Source: Verrucomicrobiota bacterium
Lineage (GTDB): Bacteria; Verrucomicrobiota; Verrucomicrobiia; Chthoniobacterales; UBA10450
Length of the DNA stretch: 8,711 nucleotides
Direction of reading: 5' to 3'
Assembly: GCA_003219945.1 (NCBI GenBank)
Contig: QHQV01000308.1
Location: 1 to 8,711 of the forward strand
The number at the start of each line of letters is the position of its first letter. Within the stretch, counting starts at the first letter, position 1. This document shows positions 1 through 5,846 of the stretch, in pieces. Below the pieces are notes generated by a model that ran no database searches, was not told the origin of the DNA, and was given only the letters and a program-made list of their open reading frames with translations. The translations under genes were made by a program, and so were the position numbers.

Positions 1-1145
1 TTTGCGTTGATTTTGCGAAACTCTTCCTTTTCGAAATCGAACTCATCCTGAATGTCGCCAACGAGTTCCTCCAACACATCTTCCAGAGTCACAAGCCCCA
101 CAGTCCCCCCAAATTCATCTACGACGATTGCCACGTGCGCGTGTTTGCTAAGGAATAATCTAAGCAGATTTTCCAGCAGCATCATTTCCGGAATTGGAAG
201 CAATTCGCGTTTGATCTTCATCAAATCGGGATGCGGATCGCGCATCATGGGAAGCAGTTCCTTGATATGAATGAGGCCGATCGTGTTATCTAAATTTTCA
301 CGACACAGCGGGAAGCGCGTGTGCTGGGATTCGATCGCCTTTTTTATATTCGTATCGAAATCGTCCTCGACGGCGAGGTAAACAATGTCGCCGCGTGGCG
401 TCATGATGTCACGCACGACGCGGTCGCGCAGATCGAGTACATTGAAAACGAGTTCCCGGCCGAGCGCACTAACATCGGCGGACTTTTCGCTTTGCTCGAG
501 AATCAATCGCAGTTCCTCCTCGCTGTGCGCAAGCTCGCTCCCGCGAACAGGTTGAAGCCGCAGCACTCTGCGCAAAAGAAAGTTGGATGATTTATTTAGG
601 AGCCAGATGGCGGGCTTAAACAAAACATAAAAAGCGCCAAGCAGTCGCATCAAACGAAGTGCGACAGGCAGTGGCTCGGAAATGGCGATGTATTTGGGTG
701 CGAGCTCTCCGAAGACGATGTGCAAAAATGTGATGCCGGCGAAAGCAAGAGTAACGGCAATCGATGTTGTCACCGCCTGCGAGTAGATGTGGAAGAAAGC
801 GAGGGCCGGCCGGATGATCGATGCCAGCGATTGCTCGCCGATCCAGCCCAGCGCCAGGCTCGCAAGCGTGATACCAAGTTGCGTCGCCGAAAGGTATGCA
901 TCCAGATGCCCGCGGACATGCTTAACAAAGCGGGCGCGCACATCGCCCTCTTCCAAGAGCGCATCGAGCTGAGTCGTGCGCACCTTCACTACGGAAAATT
1001 CGCATGCCACAAAAAAAGCGTTCAGCCCAACAAGCGCGGCAATCGCTGCCAGTTTTCCGACAATCAACATCGGTGGATCCCAATGCGACGGAACGTTTTC
1101 GGCGAGCCAGGCTCCTGCCAATAAAAATAGTACGGGTGTGTTCAT
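1..1145 (-). CDS. CNNM/CBS-domain membrane protein (hemolysin C / CorC family), C-terminus cut by the window edge
   Basis: Translating the minus strand from an ATG at 1145 gives 381 uninterrupted codons to the window edge. Residues about 26-185 are hydrophobic and carry CNNM (DUF21) hallmarks: '[19 protein letters not shown]' at about 86-104 and '[11 protein letters not shown]' at about 145-155. A CBS pair follows: 'MTPR' at 248-251, a second CBS region near 305-365, and '[20 protein letters not shown]' at 341-360, ending '[10 protein letters not shown]'. The CorC/HlyC transporter-associated domain expected at the C-terminus lies outside the window. Family members are inner-membrane proteins linked to divalent-cation (Mg/Co) efflux; the 'hemolysin' name is historical. 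An in-frame ATG at 1160 would add MRIRL, but an AGG abuts it with no spacing; the 1145 ATG has an AGGA about 14 nt upstream, also imperfect. The gene follows rpsN on the same strand and may share its transcript. Family call is firm; the start and substrate are not. Confidence 0.9.
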   Translation of the reverse strand, partial: MNTPVLFLLAGAWLAENVPSHWDPPMLIVGKLAAIAALVGLNAFFVACEFSVVKVRTTQLDALLEEGDVRARFVKHVRGHLDAYLSATQLGITLASLALGWIGEQSLASIIRPALAFFHIYSQAVTTSIAVTLAFAGITFLHIVFGELAPKYIAISEPLPVALRLMRLLGAFYVLFKPAIWLLNKSSNFLLRRVLRLQPVRGSELAHSEEELRLILEQSEKSADVSALGRELVFNVLDLRDRVVRDIMTPRGDIVYLAVEDDFDTNIKKAIESQHTRFPLCRENLDNTIGLIHIKELLPMMRDPHPDLMKIKRELLPIPEMMLLENLLRLFLSKHAHVAIVVDEFGGTVGLVTLEDVLEELVGDIQDEFDFEKEEFRKINA

Positions 1146-1150
1146 TAGTC

Positions 1151-1198
1151 GGATGCGCATCCTGGCATCCGGAACCGGATCGCTGGTAATTTACCAGC
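1151..1198. repeat. Three tandem palindromes between rpsN and the CNNM/CBS gene
   Basis: Three perfect inverted repeats lie end to end. GGATGCGCATCC (1151-1162) is a 12-bp palindrome. ATCCGG-AA-CCGGAT (1167-1180) has 6-bp arms. GCTGGTAA-T-TTACCAGC (1182-1198) has 8-bp arms and includes the rpsN stop codon (TAA on the minus strand, 1193-1191). No T-run follows on the minus strand, so a classical intrinsic terminator is not supported. The element could be a set of protein-binding sites, an RNA processing or attenuation structure, or an RNA fold masking the downstream start, because the first palindrome overlaps the alternative ATG at 1160. The repeats are seen directly; any function is inference. 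Confidence 0.6.
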
Positions 1199-1460
1199 TG
1201 GACTTGGTTACGCCAGGGATCAACCCCTGCGAAGCCAGTTCGCGAAAGGTCAGCCGCGACATCTTGAACCGGCGAATGAAAGCGCGCCGGCGTCCGCTGA
1301 CTTCACAGCGGTTCACCACGCGCGTAGGACTCGCGTCACGCGGCAGTTGCGTTAAGCCGGCGTAGTCCTTTTTCGCCTTTAGCTCGGCGCGCAAGGCAGC
1401 GTACTTTTTCGCTGTTGCGCGTTTGCGTTCATTGCGGTTGATCCAGGCTGTTTTAGCCAT
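1191..1460 (-). CDS. rpsN: 30S ribosomal protein S14, short zinc-free form
   Basis: The 89-residue basic protein is a component of the small-subunit head. The C-terminal half is diagnostic: 'LPRDASPTRVVNRCEVSGRR' at about 39-58, then 'RAFIRRFKMSRLTFRELA', and the typical ending 'GLIPGVTKSSW'. Only one cysteine (Cys52) is present, so the four-cysteine zinc site of the 61-residue C+ form is missing. The length matches the C- form of about 89 residues, shorter than the 101-residue E. coli type. It lies outside a ribosomal protein cluster, downstream of ku and upstream of a CNNM/CBS protein. The ATG at 1460 has no Shine-Dalgarno sequence in the preceding 15 nt, but a good promoter ends about 12 nt upstream, suggesting a near-leaderless mRNA. 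It could be the only S14 or a zinc-starvation paralogue; the window cannot tell. Confidence 0.96.
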   Translation of the reverse strand: MAKTAWINRNERKRATAKKYAALRAELKAKKDYAGLTQLPRDASPTRVVNRCEVSGRRRAFIRRFKMSRLTFRELASQGLIPGVTKSSW

Positions 1461-1471
1461 AAAGAGCGCTG

Positions 1472-1499
1472 ACTATAACGCCAGACTCCTAATTTGCAA
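1472..1499 (-). promoter_or_regulatory. Candidate sigma70-type promoter for rpsN
   Basis: On the minus strand, TTGCAA (1499-1494) is followed after 16 nt by TATAGT (1477-1472). These match the -35 and -10 consensus at 4/6 and 5/6 positions. Transcription would begin near 1465, leaving a leader of about 5 nt before the ATG at 1460. It sits in the 56-bp gap between ku and rpsN, so rpsN need not depend on ku transcription. Found by eye, without statistics. Confidence 0.45.
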
Positions 1500-1516
1500 C
1501 CGCGAGCCGAACAATG

Positions 1517-2380
1517 CTAGCCGAGGGCGCCTGCGCGCCGCCGCTGTCTGACCAGCGTACTAGTCGACCGGCGAGCGCCGTCTCGAGTAGATGAGCGCTT
1601 TTGTTTTACCGCTTGTGTCCGGTTCAAGCTGTCTTGTAACACCTTCACCAGATCAACAACGTTCGTTGGCGTAGGAGCAGCTGGCGCTTTTGCCGTGATC
1701 TCCTTGTGCTGTGCCTTTTGTTCGATGATCTCCATTAACGCGGTCCGGTATTCATCCCGATATTTCTCCGGCTCCCAGGTAACACTCATGCTTTCGATGA
1801 GCGCCTGCGCCATTTTCAATTCCTTCTCCGTTACTGCGGAATTCGAACCGTTTTCCAGGACATCCGCGCTCAGGATTTCGCTGGCGAAATGCATTAGCTC
1901 CAAAATTAGGAACAAGCCGTCCGGCTTTACAGCAGCCAGGTGTTCGCGATTGCTGATTACCACCTTGGCAACACCAATTTTGCCCGTTCCACTGAGCGCC
2001 TTGTGCAAGACTGCGTAAGCTTTCTCCCCACCTTTCTGCGGCTCAAGGAAATACGGCTTGTAGAAAAACTTCGGATCGACCTGGTCCAAATCAACGAAAT
2101 CGGTAATGTCGATCGAATGGGTGGATTCGATGCGCACCTTCTCGAAGTCCTCGTCCTTCATCACGACGTAATGACCTCGCTCGAATTCGAAGCCCTTCAC
2201 GATCTGGTCGGCTGGAACTTCCTTCGAGTCCGCTTCCGCCACCTTTTTGTATTTGATCGGACTGAGATCGCTGGAACGAAGCTGCCGGAAACTAAGCTTC
2301 TCCTCCCGCGTGGCGGGGTAAACCGCCACTGGAATATAAACCAGCCCGAAGCTGATGCTGCCTTTCCAGATGGGACGCAT
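1517..2380 (-). CDS. ku: Ku protein, bacterial non-homologous end joining
   Basis: The 287-residue protein begins 'MRPIWKGSISFGLVYIPV', the signature N-terminus of bacterial Ku. Residues 1 to about 190 form the Ku core beta-barrel region, with 'EFERGHYVVMKDEDFEK' and the 'IDITDFVDLDQVDPKFFYKP' segment. A helical stretch follows ('ALIESMSVTWEPEKYRDEYR'), resembling the minimal C-terminal region that recruits LigD. The tail from about 255 is basic and Arg/Ser-rich, which in other bacterial Ku proteins contributes DNA binding. Ku homodimers thread onto double-strand ends and recruit LigD; no ligD is within the window. The gene is transcribed divergently from tatA across 107 bp. The ATG at 2380 is chosen because the conserved N-terminus starts there; a GGGAAAG 11 nt upstream is a weak ribosome-binding site. 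Confidence 0.96.
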   Translation of the reverse strand: MRPIWKGSISFGLVYIPVAVYPATREEKLSFRQLRSSDLSPIKYKKVAEADSKEVPADQIVKGFEFERGHYVVMKDEDFEKVRIESTHSIDITDFVDLDQVDPKFFYKPYFLEPQKGGEKAYAVLHKALSGTGKIGVAKVVISNREHLAAVKPDGLFLILELMHFASEILSADVLENGSNSAVTEKELKMAQALIESMSVTWEPEKYRDEYRTALMEIIEQKAQHKEITAKAPAAPTPTNVVDLVKVLQDSLNRTQAVKQKRSSTRDGARRSTSTLVRQRRRAGALG

Positions 2381-2384
2381 AGGA

Positions 2385-2417
2385 GGGAATGCTTTCCCAT
2401 AGCGCTCTGCCTGTCAA
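2385..2417 (-). promoter_or_regulatory. Candidate ku promoter with an inverted repeat over its -10 region
   Basis: On the minus strand a perfect TTGACA (2417-2412) is followed after 17 nt by AAGCAT (2394-2389), a poor -10 with 3/6 matches. An inverted repeat GGGAA-TGCT-TTCCC (2385-2398) covers this -10 and ends 4 nt before the ku ATG at 2380. A protein bound there, or the RNA hairpin, could limit ku expression. A perfect -35 with a weak -10 fits a regulated promoter, but this is inference from a short match. Confidence 0.35.
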
Positions 2418-2487
2418 CCTTAACCCGTCCTCCGCCGGCAGCTCGTCTGCCTCGCTGAAATTCCTTGCAACTCGGAGAAACGGTCTG

Positions 2488-2826
2488 ATGTTGGCAGTTG
2501 AAATGAGCTTCCTCGCCAGCTTTATGAACTTGGCCGGGCCGGATTTGATCGTCATCCTGCTAATCGTCCTCGTTCTATTTGGAGCAAAGAAATTGCCCGA
2601 GCTTGCCCGCGGAATGGGTCAGGCGGTCAAGGAGTTTCAAAAAGCAAAGGACGAGTTCAACGACGAACTGCACAAGGCTGGAAAGTCTGATACGCAAATT
2701 GCCAAGCCTGATGTGAAACCGGCTGAATCGACCGTAGCGCGAACTGACAGCCAGGGTGCTACTAATGTCACCGCGCCGCAACCGAGCGCCGCAGTCATTC
2801 CCGGCGATAAAGCCGATCAGGTCTAG
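2488..2826 (+). CDS. tatA: Sec-independent (twin-arginine) translocase subunit TatA
   Basis: The 112-residue product has TatA architecture: a short N-terminus, one membrane helix at about 18-31 ('[14 protein letters not shown]'), the hinge '[14 protein letters not shown]' at 31-44, then an amphipathic helix ('[13 protein letters not shown]') to about 65. A disordered tail rich in Ala, Thr, Pro and Lys follows. The 'FGAKKLPEL' hinge is the family signature. TatA multimerises to form the pathway for folded proteins with twin-arginine signals, together with TatC and, in some bacteria, TatB; neither partner is in the window. The frame is open from 2389, but ATG 2488 is preferred because GGAG (2474-2477) lies 10 nt upstream and the extra 33 residues are not TatA-like. 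In-frame ATGs at 2503 and 2524 are possible. TatA and TatE types cannot be separated here. Confidence 0.92.
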   Translation: MLAVEMSFLASFMNLAGPDLIVILLIVLVLFGAKKLPELARGMGQAVKEFQKAKDEFNDELHKAGKSDTQIAKPDVKPAESTVARTDSQGATNVTAPQPSAAVIPGDKADQV

Positions 2827-2923
2827 CTTTTCGAAAGCGACGCGAGGACGCGTGCGCACTTTTAAAGGTTGCGCGAAACAAAGGCAGCGTTCCCCGTCGA
2901 TTTCGCACGAAATGCTTTGGAGT

Positions 2924-2943
2924 GCGATGCGTTCTCGCATCGC
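2924..2943 (+). terminator. Hairpin in the tatA-acyl carrier protein gap, possible terminator
   Basis: GCGATGCG (2924-2931), TTCT loop, CGCATCGC (2936-2943): a perfect 8-bp, GC-rich stem with a 4-nt loop, followed only by TTT. It lies about 97 nt after the tatA stop and upstream of the acyl carrier protein gene, where a terminator would be expected, but the short T-run is weak. The rest of the 194-nt gap (2827-3020) holds a small GCTTT-TCG-AAAGC repeat right after the tatA stop and a candidate promoter; no convincing gene was seen in it. Confidence 0.4.
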
Positions 2944-2979
2944 TTTGGCCGAAGTGAAAACTTCTGACGTTTTGCTCGT

Positions 2980-3008
2980 TTGACCGAACACGCAATTTAC
3001 GGCAAAAT
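2980..3008 (+). promoter_or_regulatory. Candidate promoter for the acyl carrier protein gene
   Basis: TTGACC (2980-2985, 5/6 match) is followed after 17 nt by CAAAAT (3003-3008, 4/6 match). Transcription would start near 3015, only a few bases before the ATG at 3021. No Shine-Dalgarno sequence precedes that ATG, so a near-leaderless transcript is plausible. Recognised by eye only. Confidence 0.4.
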
Positions 3009-3020
3009 CCCCGCTCGTTT

Positions 3021-3290
3021 ATGTCTGAATCGGATTTGCGTTCCCAAATCAAGGAGATGCTGGTCAAAAACCTGATGCTGCAAGTTACTCCTGAACAAAT
3101 CGGCAATGAGCTGGCGCTTTTCGGTCCGGATGGACTGGGCCTCGATTCCATCGACGCGTTGGAGCTGGTTGTGAGTATGGAAAAGACGTTCGGCGTGGGC
3201 GTTCCAAATTCCGACGTAGCCGGAAAAGCGCTTCGGACTGTAAACACGATTCACGATTACATTCTCGAAAAGCGCGCTGCCGCTGCGTAG
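3021..3290 (+). CDS. Acyl carrier protein (phosphopantetheine-binding)
   Basis: The 89-residue single-domain carrier protein has the attachment motif 'GLGLDSIDALELV' at about 38-50; Ser43 is the expected site of 4'-phosphopantetheine. Helix 2 continues 'VSMEKTFGV', and the C-terminal helix reads 'ALRTVNTIHDYILEKRAAAA'. The length is near normal for a free carrier. The loop 'LFGPDGLGLDSIDAL' differs from the typical AcpP 'DLGADSLDTVEL' pattern and is closer to carriers of specialised pathways such as aryl-polyene or other envelope-lipid clusters. No ketosynthase, malonyl transferase or reductase gene is nearby; the next gene is a glycosyltransferase 31 nt downstream on the same strand, so a role in glycolipid or envelope acyl transfer is plausible but unproven. 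The ATG has no Shine-Dalgarno sequence but begins the natural helix 1. Family is certain; pathway unknown. Confidence 0.93.
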   Translation: MSESDLRSQIKEMLVKNLMLQVTPEQIGNELALFGPDGLGLDSIDALELVVSMEKTFGVGVPNSDVAGKALRTVNTIHDYILEKRAAAA

Positions 3291-3321
3291 ATGTGCTAAC
3301 CGCGCATCGCCGCGTTTCGAC

Positions 3322-4482
3322 GTGAACATTCTCTACGTAGAGAGTAGCCCCAGCTGGGGCGGACAAGAATATCGCACCTGTCTGGAAATTAACTGGCTCA
3401 ACGGGCATGGGCATCAGGCCTGGTTGATCTGCAATCCAGACAGCCAGGTCCACTCCAAGGCGTCGGAACTCGGCACGCTCCTAGTCACAATGCCACTCCG
3501 CAGCCGGGTCGACCCGCTCTGCTCATTGCGCCTTTGGAAGTTCTGTCTGAAGAACAGAATCGATCTGCTCAAAACGTACAGCTCAAAGGATCACTGGATT
3601 TGCCTGCCACTTTTCGTTTGCGGAATTCCATTGAGCCGCGCGCGCTGCATCACCGATCCAATCGGCAGTCGAAGTCGCGCATTTGTTTTCAAGTACGGCT
3701 GTTCGCAAATCGTTGCCGACGCTTCGGTGATCAAACGCCAGTTGGTGGAAAAAGATGGAATTGATGCAGCAAAAATTGAAGTCATCGGTTCAGCTGTCGA
3801 TTTGGAAAAGTTCAAGCCTCCGCGCGACCGGACAAAATTCCGCCGTGAAATCGGTGTCGCCGACGAGACCCCGCTGATCGGCAACGTAGGGATGATTCGT
3901 CCGGACAAAGGTCAACTCGAGCTGGTCAAATCGGCCCCCCTGGTCTTTGAAAAACGTCCCGATGCGCGTTTCGTCATCGTCGGCCAGGGCACCGGGATTT
4001 TGAAGCGCGGCATCAATGTGAGGAATGCAATCGATCGCGCCGGATTAGCCGACAAAATCATCATGGCTGGTTATCGTTGGGATACGCCGAACGTTTACGC
4101 GGCTTGTGACGTAATCGTGATTGCGTCGCTGCGCACCGAAGCCTCTCCAATTGTTTTACGTGAGGCTTTCGCCAGCGGACGACCCGTGATCGCTACGAAA
4201 GTGGGCGATATTCCAGAAATTGTTCGTCATCGCGAGAACGGTCTACTCATCGAACCTGGCAACACTCAGGCATTGGCCTCGGCGATCGTCGAATTCATTT
4301 CCGATCCGGAACTGGCGGCGCATTGCGCAGAGAATGGCTTCCGCTACGCGACCGAAAATTTTTCGTTCGACAAAATGATGGACGCGAAGCTGCGCGCTGA
4401 TCTTGCTGTATTGCGGAAGAAACAAGGCCGCGAATCTCCCTCCCGCTCTTCGCAGGACATCACATCGTCGGGGAACAATTGA
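3322..4482 (+). CDS. Glycosyltransferase, GT4 type (GT-B fold)
   Basis: The 386-residue cytoplasmic or membrane-associated enzyme would transfer a sugar from a nucleotide donor to an acceptor lipid or glycan. The N-terminal Rossmann half starts 'MNILYVESSPSWGGQE', with the Gly-Gly acceptor-side loop at 13-14. The linker carries 'VIGSAVDLEKF' at about 154-164. The C-terminal donor domain begins with 'GNVGMIRPDKGQ' at 187-198, contains 'FVIVGQGTG', and has the E-x7-E motif of the family (Glu273 and Glu281, in 'RTEASPIVLREAFASG'), then 'GRPVIATKVGDIPEIV'. The start is GTG at 3322, chosen because the beta-strand 'NILYVES' begins there; no clear ribosome-binding site is visible. It lies 31 nt after the acyl carrier protein gene and probably shares its transcript. 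The 3' end overlaps the converging LOG remnant by 23 nt. Donor and acceptor cannot be deduced. Confidence 0.92.
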   Translation: MNILYVESSPSWGGQEYRTCLEINWLNGHGHQAWLICNPDSQVHSKASELGTLLVTMPLRSRVDPLCSLRLWKFCLKNRIDLLKTYSSKDHWICLPLFVCGIPLSRARCITDPIGSRSRAFVFKYGCSQIVADASVIKRQLVEKDGIDAAKIEVIGSAVDLEKFKPPRDRTKFRREIGVADETPLIGNVGMIRPDKGQLELVKSAPLVFEKRPDARFVIVGQGTGILKRGINVRNAIDRAGLADKIIMAGYRWDTPNVYAACDVIVIASLRTEASPIVLREAFASGRPVIATKVGDIPEIVRHRENGLLIEPGNTQALASAIVEFISDPELAAHCAENGFRYATENFSFDKMMDAKLRADLAVLRKKQGRESPSRSSQDITSSGNN

Positions 4483-4852
4483 TCGCATCAATCAGCTGAC
4501 GCAAGCGGCCAAATCTGCTGCGAATCGGCGTGAAAATCAGCCGGCGCAAGTCGACAGTTTCGAATCCATCGTTTTCTTTCCCTGGCGCAACGCGCTGGAC
4601 AATTTCGCCCGCGCGCAGGATGTCCCTGAAGTGATTGTTCAGATCGGCAAGCGCCTCGTTCGACAACGAACGATTGAGGCGAGTAACGAAGCGCTCTGCC
4701 ACCGAGCGCGCCGAATGAAAGACCTTTTAGAATTGGGTGATCTCCGCCGCGGCATCCTGCGCGCTGTGTTTGATTTTGAAAAGCGGGAAGTCTTCCTCCG
4801 AAATGAACCCGAACTTGAGCAGGCGCAATTGCCGTTCTGGGGATGCTTTCAC
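4460..4852 (-). pseudogene. C-terminal remnant of a LOG-family (TIGR00730) protein with an in-frame stop
   Basis: One minus-strand frame reads as the C-terminal third of a long LOG-family protein, whose members cleave nucleoside 5'-monophosphates (cytokinin riboside 5'-monophosphate phosphoribohydrolase type). Visible pieces in order are 'LLKFGFISEEDFPLFKI', 'SAQDAAAEITQF', a TAA at 4729-4727, 'KVFHSARSVAERFVTRLNRS', 'ALADLNNHFRDILRAGEI', and 'FGRLRQLIDAIN' near the end, with a TGA at 4462-4460. In relatives, as recalled, the stop position is an aromatic residue (FY), so TAT or TAC to TAA is a simple explanation. The N-terminal Rossmann half with the PGGxGTxxE site is missing; the preceding DNA is the end of the alpha/beta hydrolase gene, stop at 4870. 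GTG codons at 4852 and 4702 could start short products of 41 and 80 residues, but neither would be catalytic. Codon pattern still looks coding, which suggests recent decay. The left bound is the in-frame TGA; the right bound is approximate, with recognisable similarity from about 4830. Confidence 0.68.
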
Positions 4853-4869
4853 GTGAATGCAAATTTCGG

Positions 4870-5748
4870 CTAAACGGCAATCAAGTCCTCGAGAATTTCG
4901 CGCATATGGCGAATGGGCAGCGAATAATGTCCTTCGTTTTGAATGAATCGCGCTTTGCAATTCGGGAAACGGTTCGCGATTTCTTCCGCCAGCCGAACGG
5001 CGAAAGCGCGATCTTCTATTCCATGCCACAATCGCACGGGCACGCGTACATCTTCGATCGCGAATCCCCACGGCTGCGCGTAGATTTGTGCATCGATCAT
5101 TACCCCTTCCGCCGAGCCGCGCCAGGCACGCCGTTGGCTCTCGAAAATCGCTTCAAAAGCTGCGTCGTCGCGCAAGCTGGCTGCGTCGCACGGGCGCAAT
5201 AGCAGCATTTTTAAAAGAAGAGGACGAAGCCGGATCGGCGCGCGGAAGGACAAAAACGGTTGCGCCAGGCGAAACAATGGCCGCAACAGGTGCGGCCGAT
5301 TGCGATAAAATGCCAGCATCCAGCGATAAAGCGGCAGTAGTCCTTTGAAATCCTTCAGCTCGGCAAACGGAATCACGCCGCCTGCGATAGCGATCGCCCG
5401 CACTCGCTCGGGTATCGCGACCGCCGTGGCATACGCGTAGGGCGCGCCACCAGAGATCGCGAGGATTCGGAAATCGCCGATCTCAAGATCATCAACAAGC
5501 CGTACAAGAAGTGACGGCCAGTCGCTCAACTTTCGATCGACATGCATGGTCGAGCCGCTGATACCCGGCCGATCCGGTGAAATTATGCGAATACCGAGAG
5601 AGCGCGCTGGCTCGTCTGTGAGTTGTGCCATTGTGCGTGAGCTCGGCCAGCCGTGGCAGAATATCACCGGCACTCCATCTGGATCGCCGTATTCTTCGAA
5701 CACAAGAACGGCGCCGTCATGAAGCTGAACGATATTTTGCCCGTGCAT
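4870..5748 (-). CDS. Alpha/beta hydrolase fold protein
   Basis: The 292-residue protein has an alpha/beta-hydrolase core. An oxyanion-loop motif 'FCHGWPSSR' lies at 30-38, and the strand-loop 'IRIISPDRPGISGS' at about 53-66. The nucleophile elbow 'LAISGGAP' puts Ser99 as nucleophile; the usual first Gly of GxSxG is Ala here. 'LWHGIEDRAF' supplies Asp246 and 'NEGHYSLP' supplies His274, completing a Ser-Asp-His triad. A helical cap lies at about 130-215. Substrate is unknown: an esterase, lipase-like or epoxide-hydrolase-like role is possible, though a Ser nucleophile argues against epoxide or haloalkane hydrolysis. The ATG at 5748 is preferred because AGAGGA (5764-5759) sits 10 nt upstream; an in-frame GTG at 5784 would add 12 residues without a clear ribosome-binding site. 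No signal peptide is seen, so it is probably cytoplasmic. It runs divergently from the ergothioneine gene group and ends 17 nt before the LOG remnant. Confidence 0.9.
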   Translation of the reverse strand: MHGQNIVQLHDGAVLVFEEYGDPDGVPVIFCHGWPSSRTMAQLTDEPARSLGIRIISPDRPGISGSTMHVDRKLSDWPSLLVRLVDDLEIGDFRILAISGGAPYAYATAVAIPERVRAIAIAGGVIPFAELKDFKGLLPLYRWMLAFYRNRPHLLRPLFRLAQPFLSFRAPIRLRPLLLKMLLLRPCDAASLRDDAAFEAIFESQRRAWRGSAEGVMIDAQIYAQPWGFAIEDVRVPVRLWHGIEDRAFAVRLAEEIANRFPNCKARFIQNEGHYSLPIRHMREILEDLIAV

Positions 5749-5846
5749 CGAGCGGGCATCCTCTTTTGTGCCTTTGTATTGCACGGCATTAATGTGTAGA
5801 CCAAATTGTAGTTCGAAAAACGATTCTGTTATTGGCAGCTTTGGTT

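Noticed and set aside
2389..2487. N-terminal extension of tatA from an upstream ATG at 2389.
   Set aside because: The 33 extra residues are unlike TatA, lie in the divergent ku promoter region, and the ATG at 2488 has a properly spaced GGAG.
2575..2991. A 138-codon minus-strand frame opposite tatA.
   Set aside because: It mirrors the conserved TatA coding sequence and runs into the noncoding gap; no recognisable protein features.
4403..4873. A 156-codon plus-strand reading frame overlapping the end of the glycosyltransferase gene.
   Set aside because: Its composition looks like an antisense shadow, and the opposite strand carries recognisable LOG-family sequence over the same stretch.
5779..5807. 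TTGCAC - 17 nt - CAAATT as a promoter for the acidic gene and egtB-egtD.
   Set aside because: The -10 matches the consensus at only 3 of 6 positions, and several equally weak alternatives exist in the same gap.
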